DNA of 13,920 bases from JAICJR01 sp036491015 (lineage in GTDB: Bacteria; Actinomycetota; Thermoleophilia; Solirubrobacterales; Thermoleophilaceae). The stretch spans positions 1 to 13,920 of the forward strand of contig DASXCV010000341.1 in the NCBI GenBank assembly GCA_036491015.1. Reading direction: 5' to 3'. Position numbers and translations under genes: made by a program. The first letter of the stretch is position 1. Each line of letters starts with the position of its first letter. The notes under the pieces are model-generated. The model saw only the letters and a list, made by a program, of their open reading frames with translations, was not told the origin of the DNA and made no database searches. This document shows, piece after piece, positions 5,972 to 12,011 of this stretch.

Positions 5972-6501
5972 GCTCGTTCCTCTGCCTTCAGGCTCTCTTC
6001 TAATTGCCTGATCGCACGATGAATTAACACCTTTGTGGCGCCTTCGGTGCGGCCGAGGGCGCGGGCGATCTCACGGTTGTCCATGTCGAGGGCGAATCTC
6101 ATGATCAGAGCCTCACGACGATCGTCCGGGAGATTCGCCACACCGGCCAGAACTTCCTCCAGCTCCTCGCGCTGTTCGACGAGCTCCGCGGTGGGATGCG
6201 GCTCGGACACGATCGCCGCGTCCTCGAGCTGCGTCTGAGGCTTGCGGGAACGGTCGCGGTAGTAGTTGGCGGCGAGGTTGTGGGCGATGCGGATCAGCCA
6301 CGGCCTGAGCGGTCTGCCGTGCGACTCGCGCTGCGCGCGCTCGAAGTGCCGGTACGCCTGAAGGAACGTCTGCTCCGTGAGGTCCTCGGCGTCGTGGTGG
6401 TTGCCCACCCGGTAGTACGAGTAGCTGTAGACGTCGCGCAGGTGCGCTTGATACAGCTCCGTGAAGTCCCGGTCCAGAGCTGCCTTGTCCGGCTCGGCCA
6501 C
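5968..6501 (-). CDS. ECF sigma-70 factor, second copy
   Basis: 177 aa. Region 2 covers about 13-85 ('FTELYQAHLRDVYSYSYYRV', 'HDAEDLTEQTFLQAYRHF', 'LRPWLIRIAHNLAANYYRDR'). Region 4 covers about 113-170 ('LPDDRREALIMRFALDMDNR', 'EIARALGRTEGATKVLIHRA'). It is clearly diverged from the other ECF factor in the window, so they are not a recent duplication. The start is GTG at 6501, since the residues that follow give a normal-length N-terminus. The PlsC-GpsA stop is only 9 bp upstream on the same strand, so all three genes probably form one operon. A G-rich stretch (GGGGGTAGG) ends about 8 nt before the start and may serve as a weak ribosome site, inside the preceding stop region. Confidence 0.95.
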   Translation of the reverse strand: MAEPDKAALDRDFTELYQAHLRDVYSYSYYRVGNHHDAEDLTEQTFLQAYRHFERAQRESHGRPLRPWLIRIAHNLAANYYRDRSRKPQTQLEDAAIVSEPHPTAELVEQREELEEVLAGVANLPDDRREALIMRFALDMDNREIARALGRTEGATKVLIHRAIRQLEESLKAEERA

Positions 6502-6510
6502 GCACGGAGC

Positions 6511-8205
6511 CTACCCCCGAGAGCCTGCGGCGGCGCGCTCGCGCCAGCGTCCCCCGGCCTTGCGAGCCCTCACGCTCGCCACCCATTCCTCGGGTCCGAG
6601 GCGCCCGTCGATAAGCGCGCCGAGGTCGGCGGTGGCGGGCGCCTCCAGCCCCGCCGCCTCGAACGCGCGAACGAGCAGCGGCACTGCATCGAGGCTCTCT
6701 GGAGTCTCCTCGAGCAACCCCGCGATCTGGTCCGCGGGAACCCCGCGGCCAAGCATCTCTCCCGCCCTGCGGTTGCGACTGTGCTCCGCCAGCACAGTGC
6801 CCACGAGGTCACCGGTGCCGGCCAAGCCCATGAATGTTTCCGTGCGGCCGCCCGATGCGAGCGCGAGGCGATGCGTCTCGGCAAACACGCGCGAGGCAGC
6901 GGCGCCCGCGGCGTTCATGCCGCTCGTGGCTGCAGCGGCGGCGGCCAGGGCGGCGGCGTTCTTCGCACACGCCGCCAGCTCGGCGCCGGTCACGTCGTCG
7001 GTGGTTTCGACGTCGAGTCCCGCGTCGCCGAGGATCTTCGAGAACTGCGCGCGGAAGTCCGCGTCGCTCGACGCGAGCACGACCGAGGCGCCCAGCGTGA
7101 CGGCCTCCGCCGCATGGGCGGGACCGCCCAGCGCACCGACCGCACGAGCGGGAATGCGCTCGCCGACGTAGTGCGTGGGGGTCGCGCCTAGCGGTGGGAC
7201 AAGTCCTTTCGAGAGCACGAGCAGGGCGCTCCGCTCGCCGACCCTCGCCCCGACCTGGGCCACGGCGGCCGGCAGGTCACGCGAGGGGACTGCGAAGCAG
7301 ACGAGGTCGACGCCGCCGAACTCGATTTCGGCGACGGTCGAGACCTTCACCTCGTCGGGAAGCTCGACGCCGGGCAGGCGCTCGTTCTCGCGCTCTTCGT
7401 TGATGCGGTCGGCCGTGGGCTGGATGCGGCAACCGAGCTGCACCTCGATCCCCGCGCGCGCGAGCAGCGTGGCGAGGGCGGTGCCCATCGAGCCGGCGCC
7501 GACGATCGCGGCCTTGCGCAGCGGCGGCAGCCCGCCGAGCCACTCCCACTGAAGCTCGACGCACGGCCAGATGCGCGCGGTCACCTCGGCGGCGAGCCGC
7601 GGCGAGGGAGTCTCCACACGCGGGAAGGTGAGCGGCCGGCCGAGGCGGATCTTCACCTTGGCGGGACGGACCTTCCAGCCGCGGCGCGCGTTCTCCGAGC
7701 CGGTCACGGCAATCGGCACGACGGGTGCGCCGGTCTCGAGCGCCAGGCGGCCGACGCCGCGCTTGGGCTTGCCGAGCGAGCCCTTCCGGATGCGCGTGCC
7801 CTCGGGGAAGACCAGGACCATCTCGCCGCGCTCGACGAGCATGCGCGAGGTCTCCATCGCGTCCTCGTCGGCCTCGCCACGCCGCACGGGATAGGCGCCG
7901 AGCGAGTTCAGGACCCAGGCCTGCAAGCGGCGGTTGAACAGCTCCTGCTTGGCCATGAAGTAGGCGGGGCGGCGGATGCAGATCCCGATCACGAACGGGT
8001 CGAGGAAGCTGCGGTGGTTGGGGGCGAGGATCAGGCCGCCCTTGCGCGGCACATGCTCGCGGCCCACCCGCGACACGCGGAAGTAGATGAGCATCAGCGG
8101 CTGTAGGACGGCGCGAACGAGCCAGTACACCAACGGGTTCACCCCGCGCGTGCGTGTGCGCTCGTGGTAGACCGAAAGATCGCGCGCGGGAGCGCTGGAC
8201 GGCAT
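6511..8205 (-). CDS. gpsA: Fused PlsC-like acyltransferase / NAD(P)-dependent glycerol-3-phosphate dehydrogenase
   Basis: 564 aa in one uninterrupted frame. Residues about 20-225 are a PlsC-family acyltransferase: the catalytic H64-x4-D69 in 'NHRSFLD', the substrate motif 'FPEGTR' at 133-138, and 'VPIAVTG' at 163-169. Residues about 231-564 are GpsA: nucleotide-binding 'GAGSMG' at 236-241, the family 'GGPAHA' at 360-365, catalytic-type lysine K415 in 'CAKN', 'GLAGTGDLVGT' at 460-470 and 'SRNRRAG' at 476-482. Both halves look active. GpsA makes sn-glycerol-3-phosphate from dihydroxyacetone phosphate; PlsC enzymes acylate lysophosphatidate. The ATG at 8205 was chosen because the longer frame's N-terminus (from 8355) is low-complexity and overlaps the divergent promoter region. 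There is no in-frame internal start at the junction (about 7515-7545), arguing for a true fusion. ECF sigma genes follow 9 bp downstream. Confidence 0.93.
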   Translation of the reverse strand: MPSSAPARDLSVYHERTRTRGVNPLVYWLVRAVLQPLMLIYFRVSRVGREHVPRKGGLILAPNHRSFLDPFVIGICIRRPAYFMAKQELFNRRLQAWVLNSLGAYPVRRGEADEDAMETSRMLVERGEMVLVFPEGTRIRKGSLGKPKRGVGRLALETGAPVVPIAVTGSENARRGWKVRPAKVKIRLGRPLTFPRVETPSPRLAAEVTARIWPCVELQWEWLGGLPPLRKAAIVGAGSMGTALATLLARAGIEVQLGCRIQPTADRINEERENERLPGVELPDEVKVSTVAEIEFGGVDLVCFAVPSRDLPAAVAQVGARVGERSALLVLSKGLVPPLGATPTHYVGERIPARAVGALGGPAHAAEAVTLGASVVLASSDADFRAQFSKILGDAGLDVETTDDVTGAELAACAKNAAALAAAAAATSGMNAAGAAASRVFAETHRLALASGGRTETFMGLAGTGDLVGTVLAEHSRNRRAGEMLGRGVPADQIAGLLEETPESLDAVPLLVRAFEAAGLEAPATADLGALIDGRLGPEEWVASVRARKAGGRWRERAAAGSRG

Positions 8206-8258
8206 GCTCGAACTACTCACCGGGTCCTCGCTGGTTACACACGAATACCGCAGCCCGT

Positions 8259-8264
8259 TAGGCT
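8259..8264 (+). promoter_or_regulatory. Candidate -10 box for the 8273 gene (leaderless type)
   Basis: TAGGCT matches TANNNT and ends 8 nt before the ATG at 8273, the spacing expected when transcription starts at the start codon. A possible -35, GTTACA, lies at 8234-8239 with a 19-nt spacer (4 of 6 matches to TTGACA). No good Shine-Dalgarno is present. Confidence 0.35.
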
Positions 8265-8272
8265 GCTTGCAG

Positions 8273-8794
8273 ATGGCAACGAGCCGCAGTCTCAACGGAG
8301 CGATTGCCGGAGGACTCGCCGCAGCGCTCTGGGCCGCGCAGCAGCCGCTCGACAAGAGGCTGTTCGGCGTGGACTACGACGACGTGCAGCTGCTCGGCAA
8401 GGCGGTTACCCGCGGACCCGAGTGGCAGGCCATCGGGCTGGCCCTCCACGTGGCCAACGGGGCCGCGTTCGGAGCGCTCTACGCGCAGCTTCGTCCGTTC
8501 CTGTTCGGGCCGCCGGTGCTGCGCGGGCTGACGGCCGGTCTGGCGGAGAACTTCGGCAGCTGGCCGCTCGCCACGCTGGCCGACGATCACCATCCGGCCA
8601 AGCGCGACTTGCCCAAGCTCTCGGGCAACACGCGCGCGCTGGCGCAGGCCACCTGGCGCCACGCGCTGTTCGGCGCCGTGCTCGGCGTGCTCGAGCAGCG
8701 GCTCAACCGCAGCCGCGAGGCCGAGCCGCCCTTCGTCCCCGTGTCCTCGAACGGGCACGGCAACATCGAGCACGCCGCGACCGCCGCGGCCTAG
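8273..8794 (+). CDS. Hypothetical protein, probably membrane-associated
   Basis: 173 aa. I do not recognise the family with confidence. The N-terminus (residues 8-22, 'NGAIAGGLAAALWAA') and residues 54-72 ('AIGLALHVANGAAFGALYA') are Gly/Ala-rich helices of the type found in small membrane proteins. A third such helix is at about 131-140 ('ALFGAVLGVL'). Between them are a conserved-looking 'QPLDKRLFGVDYDDVQL' segment (24-40) and a histidine pair in 'DDHHPAKRDLPKL' (104-116). The C-terminus from about 145 is polar and probably disordered. The ATG at 8273 was preferred over an in-frame ATG at 8204, which overlaps the divergent plsC-gpsA start, because a -10-like box sits 8 nt upstream. A tRNA gene follows 28 bp after the stop. 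Confidence 0.8.
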   Translation: MATSRSLNGAIAGGLAAALWAAQQPLDKRLFGVDYDDVQLLGKAVTRGPEWQAIGLALHVANGAAFGALYAQLRPFLFGPPVLRGLTAGLAENFGSWPLATLADDHHPAKRDLPKLSGNTRALAQATWRHALFGAVLGVLEQRLNRSREAEPPFVPVSSNGHGNIEHAATAAA

Positions 8795-8805
8795 CTTTCC
8801 CCGCC

Positions 8806-8811
8806 TACACT
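8806..8811 (+). promoter_or_regulatory. Candidate -10 box for tRNA-Thr
   Basis: TACACT lies 11 nt upstream of the mature tRNA 5' end, which would give a short leader for RNase P to remove. No convincing -35 is visible, so this is tentative. Confidence 0.3.
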
Positions 8812-8822
8812 GGGCGGCGCAG

Positions 8823-8895
8823 GCCGGAGTAGCTCAGTTGGTAGAGCAACGCTCTTGTAAAGCGTGGGTCGCAGGTTCGAGTCCTGTCTCCGGCT
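8823..8895 (+). tRNA. trnT: tRNA-Thr (anticodon TGT)
   Basis: A complete 73-nt cloverleaf can be drawn. Acceptor GCCGGAG (8823-8829) pairs with CTCCGGC (8888-8894), with T8895 as discriminator. The D stem is GCTC/GAGC (8832-8835/8844-8847). The anticodon stem ACGCT/AGCGT (8849-8853/8861-8865) encloses loop CTTGTAA with anticodon TGT at 8856-8858, reading the ACA threonine codon. The T stem is GCAGG/CCTGT (one G-U pair) with loop TTCGAGT. The 3' CCA is not encoded and must be added enzymatically. No integrase or duplicated 3' end was seen nearby. Confidence 0.97.
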
Positions 8896-8925
8896 CTCGG
8901 CCGCCGATCCGTCTTCCGCTCGATC

Positions 8926-8931
8926 TACCGT
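8926..8931 (+). promoter_or_regulatory. Candidate -10 box for the MIP channel gene
   Basis: TACCGT (TANNNT) ends 9 nt before the ATG at 8941, giving a leaderless or nearly leaderless transcript. The -35 is not convincing. This favours 8941 over the in-frame ATG at 9004. Confidence 0.3.
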
Positions 8932-8940
8932 GCGAAGTCG

Positions 8941-9726
8941 ATGGCTGTCCCGGGGGACGCGCCCAGCCGCTGGCGCTCACTGCTCGCACTCGAGTACCCG
9001 TCGATGAACGACTTCGACGATATGGGCCTCGAATGGCGCCGGCTGTTCTCGGAGATCCTCGGGACGTTCATGCTCGTGATGGCGGGCGCGGGCGGTGCCG
9101 TGGTGAACGCGGTCAGCCACGGAGCGATCAGCCGGACCGCGGCTGTGGCGGCGCCGGGGCTCACCGTCCTGGCGATCATCCTGTTCATGGGCGCGGTCTC
9201 GGGCGCTCACCTCAACCCGATCGTCACAATCGCCTTCGGGCTGCGTTCGGACTTTCCGTGGCGGCGCGCGATGGGCTACATCATCGTCCAGCTCATCGGG
9301 GCCACGCTGGCGGTTCTGTTCCTGAAGGCGGTGTTCGGGAACGTGGGGCAGCTCGGGGCCACGCTGCCCGGACCCGGCATCCACAACTGGCAGGCGATGC
9401 TGATCGAGTTGGCGCTCACGGCCGGGCTTGTGAGCACGATCCTCGGCACGGCGTCCGGCGCCCAGAACGTGGGCGCGCTGTCGGCGGTGGCCGTCGGCGG
9501 CTACATCGTGCTCGCCGGGTTGTGGTCGAGCCCAATCAGCGGCGCCTCGATGAACCCGGCCCGCTCGTTCGGGCCCGCGCTCGTGGGCAACGACTGGTCG
9601 AGCTACTGGGTCTACCTGGTCGGCCCGCTCGCGGGCGCCCTGCTCGCGGTGCTGTTCGCAGTCGTGCTGCGGGGCCCTGGGGGCGACGCCCCGAGCCGCG
9701 CGGCCGGCAGCGGAAGCCTGAACTAG
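8941..9726 (+). CDS. MIP-family channel (aquaporin/glycerol-facilitator-like)
   Basis: 261 aa with the six-helix MIP fold of an inner-membrane water or small-solute channel. The two half-helix motifs are visible but asymmetric: the first is N92-P-I94 ('GAHLNPIVTIAFG') instead of NPA, and the second is the normal N205-P-A207 followed by the selectivity arginine R208 ('NPARSFGPAL'). By alignment from memory with AqpZ, the filter positions on helices 2 and 5 appear as Pro72 and Gly193 instead of Phe and His, suggesting a wider pore than a strict water channel. The first 30 residues are hydrophilic, so ATG 9004 is an alternative start; 8941 is preferred because of the upstream -10-like box. A likely terminator follows. 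Confidence 0.93.
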   Translation: MAVPGDAPSRWRSLLALEYPSMNDFDDMGLEWRRLFSEILGTFMLVMAGAGGAVVNAVSHGAISRTAAVAAPGLTVLAIILFMGAVSGAHLNPIVTIAFGLRSDFPWRRAMGYIIVQLIGATLAVLFLKAVFGNVGQLGATLPGPGIHNWQAMLIELALTAGLVSTILGTASGAQNVGALSAVAVGGYIVLAGLWSSPISGASMNPARSFGPALVGNDWSSYWVYLVGPLAGALLAVLFAVVLRGPGGDAPSRAAGSGSLN

Positions 9727-9742
9727 GCCGACTCGCGGAGCA

Positions 9743-9774
9743 CGGCCGGGACCGCCCGGGCCGACGTCTTTCTT
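9743..9774 (+). terminator. Probable Rho-independent terminator after the MIP gene
   Basis: CGGCCGGG (9743-9750) pairs with CCC-G-GGCCG (9755-9763, one bulged G) around an ACCG loop. A T-rich tract (TCTTTCTT, 9767-9774) follows. It sits 17 bp after the channel stop. Confidence 0.5.
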
Positions 9775-9807
9775 CGGGACTTCTTACAAAGATCTCTGAA
9801 CGCTCTT
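9770..9807 (+). promoter_or_regulatory. Four direct repeats phased at 11 bp, candidate response-regulator operator
   Basis: Units TTCTT (9770-9774), TTCTT (9781-9785), ATCTC (9792-9796) and CTCTT (9803-9807) recur with an exact 11-bp period. OmpR/PhoB-family winged-helix regulators typically bind tandem half-sites at about this spacing, and the next gene encodes such a regulator. The array is about 100 bp before its start codon, so it may act from an upstream position. The first unit coincides with the terminator T-tract. Confidence 0.45.
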
Positions 9808-9833
9808 AGGCGGCCGTGGTGAGCTGGATTCAT

Positions 9834-9860
9834 GCCCGGCGGCGGCCTGCGCCGCCGGGC
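9834..9860. repeat. Perfect inverted repeat (11-bp arms) upstream of the response regulator promoter
   Basis: GCCCGGCGGCG (9834-9844) and CGCCGCCGGGC (9850-9860) are exactly complementary around a 5-nt loop (GCCTG). No T-run follows, so a terminator is less likely than an operator or a barrier hairpin. It ends 6 bp before the candidate -35. Confidence 0.7.
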
Positions 9861-9866
9861 GTCCAA

Positions 9867-9895
9867 CTGTCATGGTCACCGCCTCCGTCTAGCGT
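9867..9895 (+). promoter_or_regulatory. Candidate promoter of the two-component operon
   Basis: CTGTCA (9867-9872, 4 of 6 matches to TTGACA) and TAGCGT (9890-9895, TANNNT) are separated by 17 nt. Transcription would begin at about 9902-9907, almost at the ATG at 9907. Confidence 0.45.
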
Positions 9896-9906
9896 CTATA
9901 GGGCTG

Positions 9907-10587
9907 ATGAGCGTGCGGGTTCTGGTTGCTGACGACGAGCGAGCGGTGCGGGAGTCGCTCCGCCGCGCGCTGGTGCTCGAGGGCTACGACGTCGAGCTCG
10001 CGTCCGGCGGCCGTGAGGCGCTCGACTCGGTGGGCGCCGGCCGCGCCGACGTGGTGGTGCTCGACGTGCTGATGCCGGACATCGACGGTCTCGAGGTGTG
10101 CCGTCGGCTGCGCCAAGGGGGCGACCGGGTGCCGGTCCTGATGCTCACCGCGCGCGACGCCGTGTCCGATCGCGTGGAGGGGCTCGAGGCGGGCGCCGAC
10201 GACTATCTCGTCAAGCCGTTCGACCTCGACGAGTTGATCGCGCGCCTGCGCGCCCTGCTCCGCCGCACGCTCGGCACCGACGACCACGACCAGCTCCGGT
10301 TCGCCGACCTCACGCTCGACGCGACCGCTCACGAGGCGCGCCGCGGCGAGCGCCGCATCGAGCTCACGCGCACCGAGTTCCTGCTGCTCGAGCTGTTCAT
10401 GCTCAACCCGCGGCGCGTGCTGTCGCGCTCGCTGATCCACGAGCGCGTGTGGGGCTACGACTTCGGCCCCGCGTCGAACTCGCTCGGCGTGTACGTGGGC
10501 TATCTGCGCCGCAAGCTCGAGGCCGACGGCGAGCCGCGCCTGATCCACACCGTGCGCGGCGTCGGGTACGTGCTGAGAAGCCAATGA
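9907..10587 (+). CDS. OmpR/PhoB-family response regulator (MprA-like)
   Basis: 226 aa. The receiver domain (about 3-117) has the acidic pair D9/D10, phospho-acceptor D53 in 'VVLDVLMPD', T81 and K103 ('LVKPFDLDEL'). The winged-helix DNA-binding domain (about 128-225) has 'LTRTEFLLLELFMLNPRRVL', 'HERVWGYDF', and the C-terminal hairpin 'HTVRGVGYVLR'. It should activate or repress transcription when phosphorylated by the kinase encoded next. The start at 9907 begins directly at the first receiver beta-strand; the longer frame from 9832 would run through a hairpin and add non-homologous residues. The stop overlaps the kinase ATG (ATGA). Phased repeats and a palindrome upstream are candidate autoregulatory sites. 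Resemblance to mycobacterial MprA is by domain pattern only. Confidence 0.96.
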   Translation: MSVRVLVADDERAVRESLRRALVLEGYDVELASGGREALDSVGAGRADVVVLDVLMPDIDGLEVCRRLRQGGDRVPVLMLTARDAVSDRVEGLEAGADDYLVKPFDLDELIARLRALLRRTLGTDDHDQLRFADLTLDATAHEARRGERRIELTRTEFLLLELFMLNPRRVLSRSLIHERVWGYDFGPASNSLGVYVGYLRRKLEADGEPRLIHTVRGVGYVLRSQ

Positions 10588-12011
10588 AGCGTCTACGGCT
10601 GCCAGCCTCGCTGGGTGCGCGCCTCTCCCTGGCGGCGGCCGCGGCGGTGGCGGTGGCCGTGGCGCTCGCGTCGGTGACCAGCTACTTCGCGGTGCGGGCC
10701 AAGCTGCGCGGTCAGGTCGATCAGTCGCTCGAGACCCGGGCCAACGTCGCGGACCGCACCGGGCGGTTTCTGTTCCGGCTCCCGCCGGGAGCTCTCGGCA
10801 CGGCGCTGCCCGCGCCGGCGTTCGGAGGCGCCAACACGTACGGCCAGCTGATCTCGCCGAACGGCGAACTGGCCGGTCACCCGGAGCTCGCGCCGGCGCT
10901 GCCTCCAAGCGTCCGCGCCCGTGCGGTCGCGGCCGGGACGAGCGGGCCGTTCCTCGCCGACCAGACCGTGGCGGGCGTTCACCTGCGCGTGCTCACCGAG
11001 CCGGTGGTGCCGGGCGCGGCCGTGCAGATCGCGCTGCCGCTGACGGATGCCGACCACACGCTCAGCTCACTGCGCATCCTGCTCGCGCTGATCACCGGGG
11101 CGGGCGTCCTGCTCGCGGCGCTGCTCGGATGGTTCGTGTCGCGGACGGCGCTACGGCCGGTGCGGGCCTTTACCGAGAGCACGGAGCTCGTGACCGGCGA
11201 GCCGCTCGGCCGGCGGCTCTCGGTGGAGCGGGACGACGAGCTCGGGAGGCTCGCGCGCAGCTTCAACACCACGCTGGACGCCCTCGAGAGCTCCGTCGAA
11301 TCGCAGCGCCAGCTCGTGGCCGACGCCTCCCACGAGCTGCGCACCCCGATCGCCAGCCTGCGCACCAACATCCAGGTGCTCGCGCGCGCGAACGACATGC
11401 CGGCCGGCGAGCGGGAGCAACTGATGCGGGACGTGGTGCTCGAGCTCGACGAGCTGACCGCCCTCGTGGGCGACGTGGTCGATCTCGCGCGCGGCGCGCA
11501 GCCGGACACCCTCAGCCAGGAGCTGCGCCTCGACGAGCTGGCCGCCGCCTGTGTGGAGAAGGCCGAGCGGCGCGCACCGGTGACAGAGTTCGTCGAGCGG
11601 CTCCAGCCGTGCGTGGTGCGCGGCGATCCCGACCGCCTCGGCCGTGCGATCGACAACCTGCTGAGCAACGCCGTGAAGTGGAACTCCCCGGGTCAGCCGG
11701 TGGAGGTGACGCTCGTGAACGGGCGGCTGATCGTCCGCGACCACGGCCCGGGCTTCGCCGACGGCGACCTGCCGCGCGTGTTCGACCGCTTCTACCGCGC
11801 GGCCGAGGCGCGCGGCCTGCCCGGCTCGGGACTCGGCCTCGCGATCGTCCGCCAGGTGGCCGACGCCCACGGCGCCACCGTGTCCGCGAGGAACGCCGAG
11901 GGCGGCGGCGCCTGCCTCGAGCTGGCGTTCCCCGCAGCGCGCGTGTCGCTACCCGCTGCCGCGGAAGCGGGCGTGCTGCCGGCCGAGGCGAGCGGCGTCA
12001 GCTCGCCTTGA
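10584..12011 (+). CDS. Sensor histidine kinase (MprB-like, HAMP-HisKA-HATPase)
   Basis: 475 aa. Transmembrane helix 1 (about 13-36) and helix 2 (about 165-188) flank an extracytoplasmic sensor domain of about 125 residues, rich in Pro and Ala and with no recognisable ligand fold. HAMP follows (about 189-240). The HisKA motif 'ADASHELRTPIASLR' places the phospho-accepting histidine at H250. The ATPase domain has the N box (N358, N362), G1 'DHGPG' (386-390), the F-box-like 'RVFDRFYR' and G2 'GSGLGLA' (414-420), so catalysis should be intact. A long Ala/Pro-rich tail follows residue 450. ATG 10584 overlaps the regulator stop as ATGA. The 3' end overlaps the convergent MBL gene by 14 bp. Confidence 0.95.
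   Translation: MKRLRLPASLGARLSLAAAAAVAVAVALASVTSYFAVRAKLRGQVDQSLETRANVADRTGRFLFRLPPGALGTALPAPAFGGANTYGQLISPNGELAGHPELAPALPPSVRARAVAAGTSGPFLADQTVAGVHLRVLTEPVVPGAAVQIALPLTDADHTLSSLRILLALITGAGVLLAALLGWFVSRTALRPVRAFTESTELVTGEPLGRRLSVERDDELGRLARSFNTTLDALESSVESQRQLVADASHELRTPIASLRTNIQVLARANDMPAGEREQLMRDVVLELDELTALVGDVVDLARGAQPDTLSQELRLDELAAACVEKAERRAPVTEFVERLQPCVVRGDPDRLGRAIDNLLSNAVKWNSPGQPVEVTLVNGRLIVRDHGPGFADGDLPRVFDRFYRAAEARGLPGSGLGLAIVRQVADAHGATVSARNAEGGGACLELAFPAARVSLPAAAEAGVLPAEASGVSSP

Noticed and set aside
5968..6501. Possible duplication of the two ECF sigma factors
   Set aside because: Their region 2 and region 4 sequences and lengths differ widely, so they belong to different ECF groups and not to a recent local duplication.
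7515..7545. PlsC-GpsA junction as a sequencing frameshift or missed stop
   Set aside because: The frame is continuous with good codon usage on both sides, both domains are complete, and there is no start codon or ribosome site at the joint to suggest two original genes broken by an error.
8823..8895. tRNA-Thr as an integration (attachment) site
   Set aside because: No integrase, no repeated copy of the tRNA 3' end and no shift in base composition were found in the window.
9832..9906. N-terminal extension of the response regulator from ATG 9832
   Set aside because: The extension runs through the 11-bp-arm palindrome and the candidate promoter and adds Arg-rich residues ahead of a receiver domain that begins naturally at 9907.
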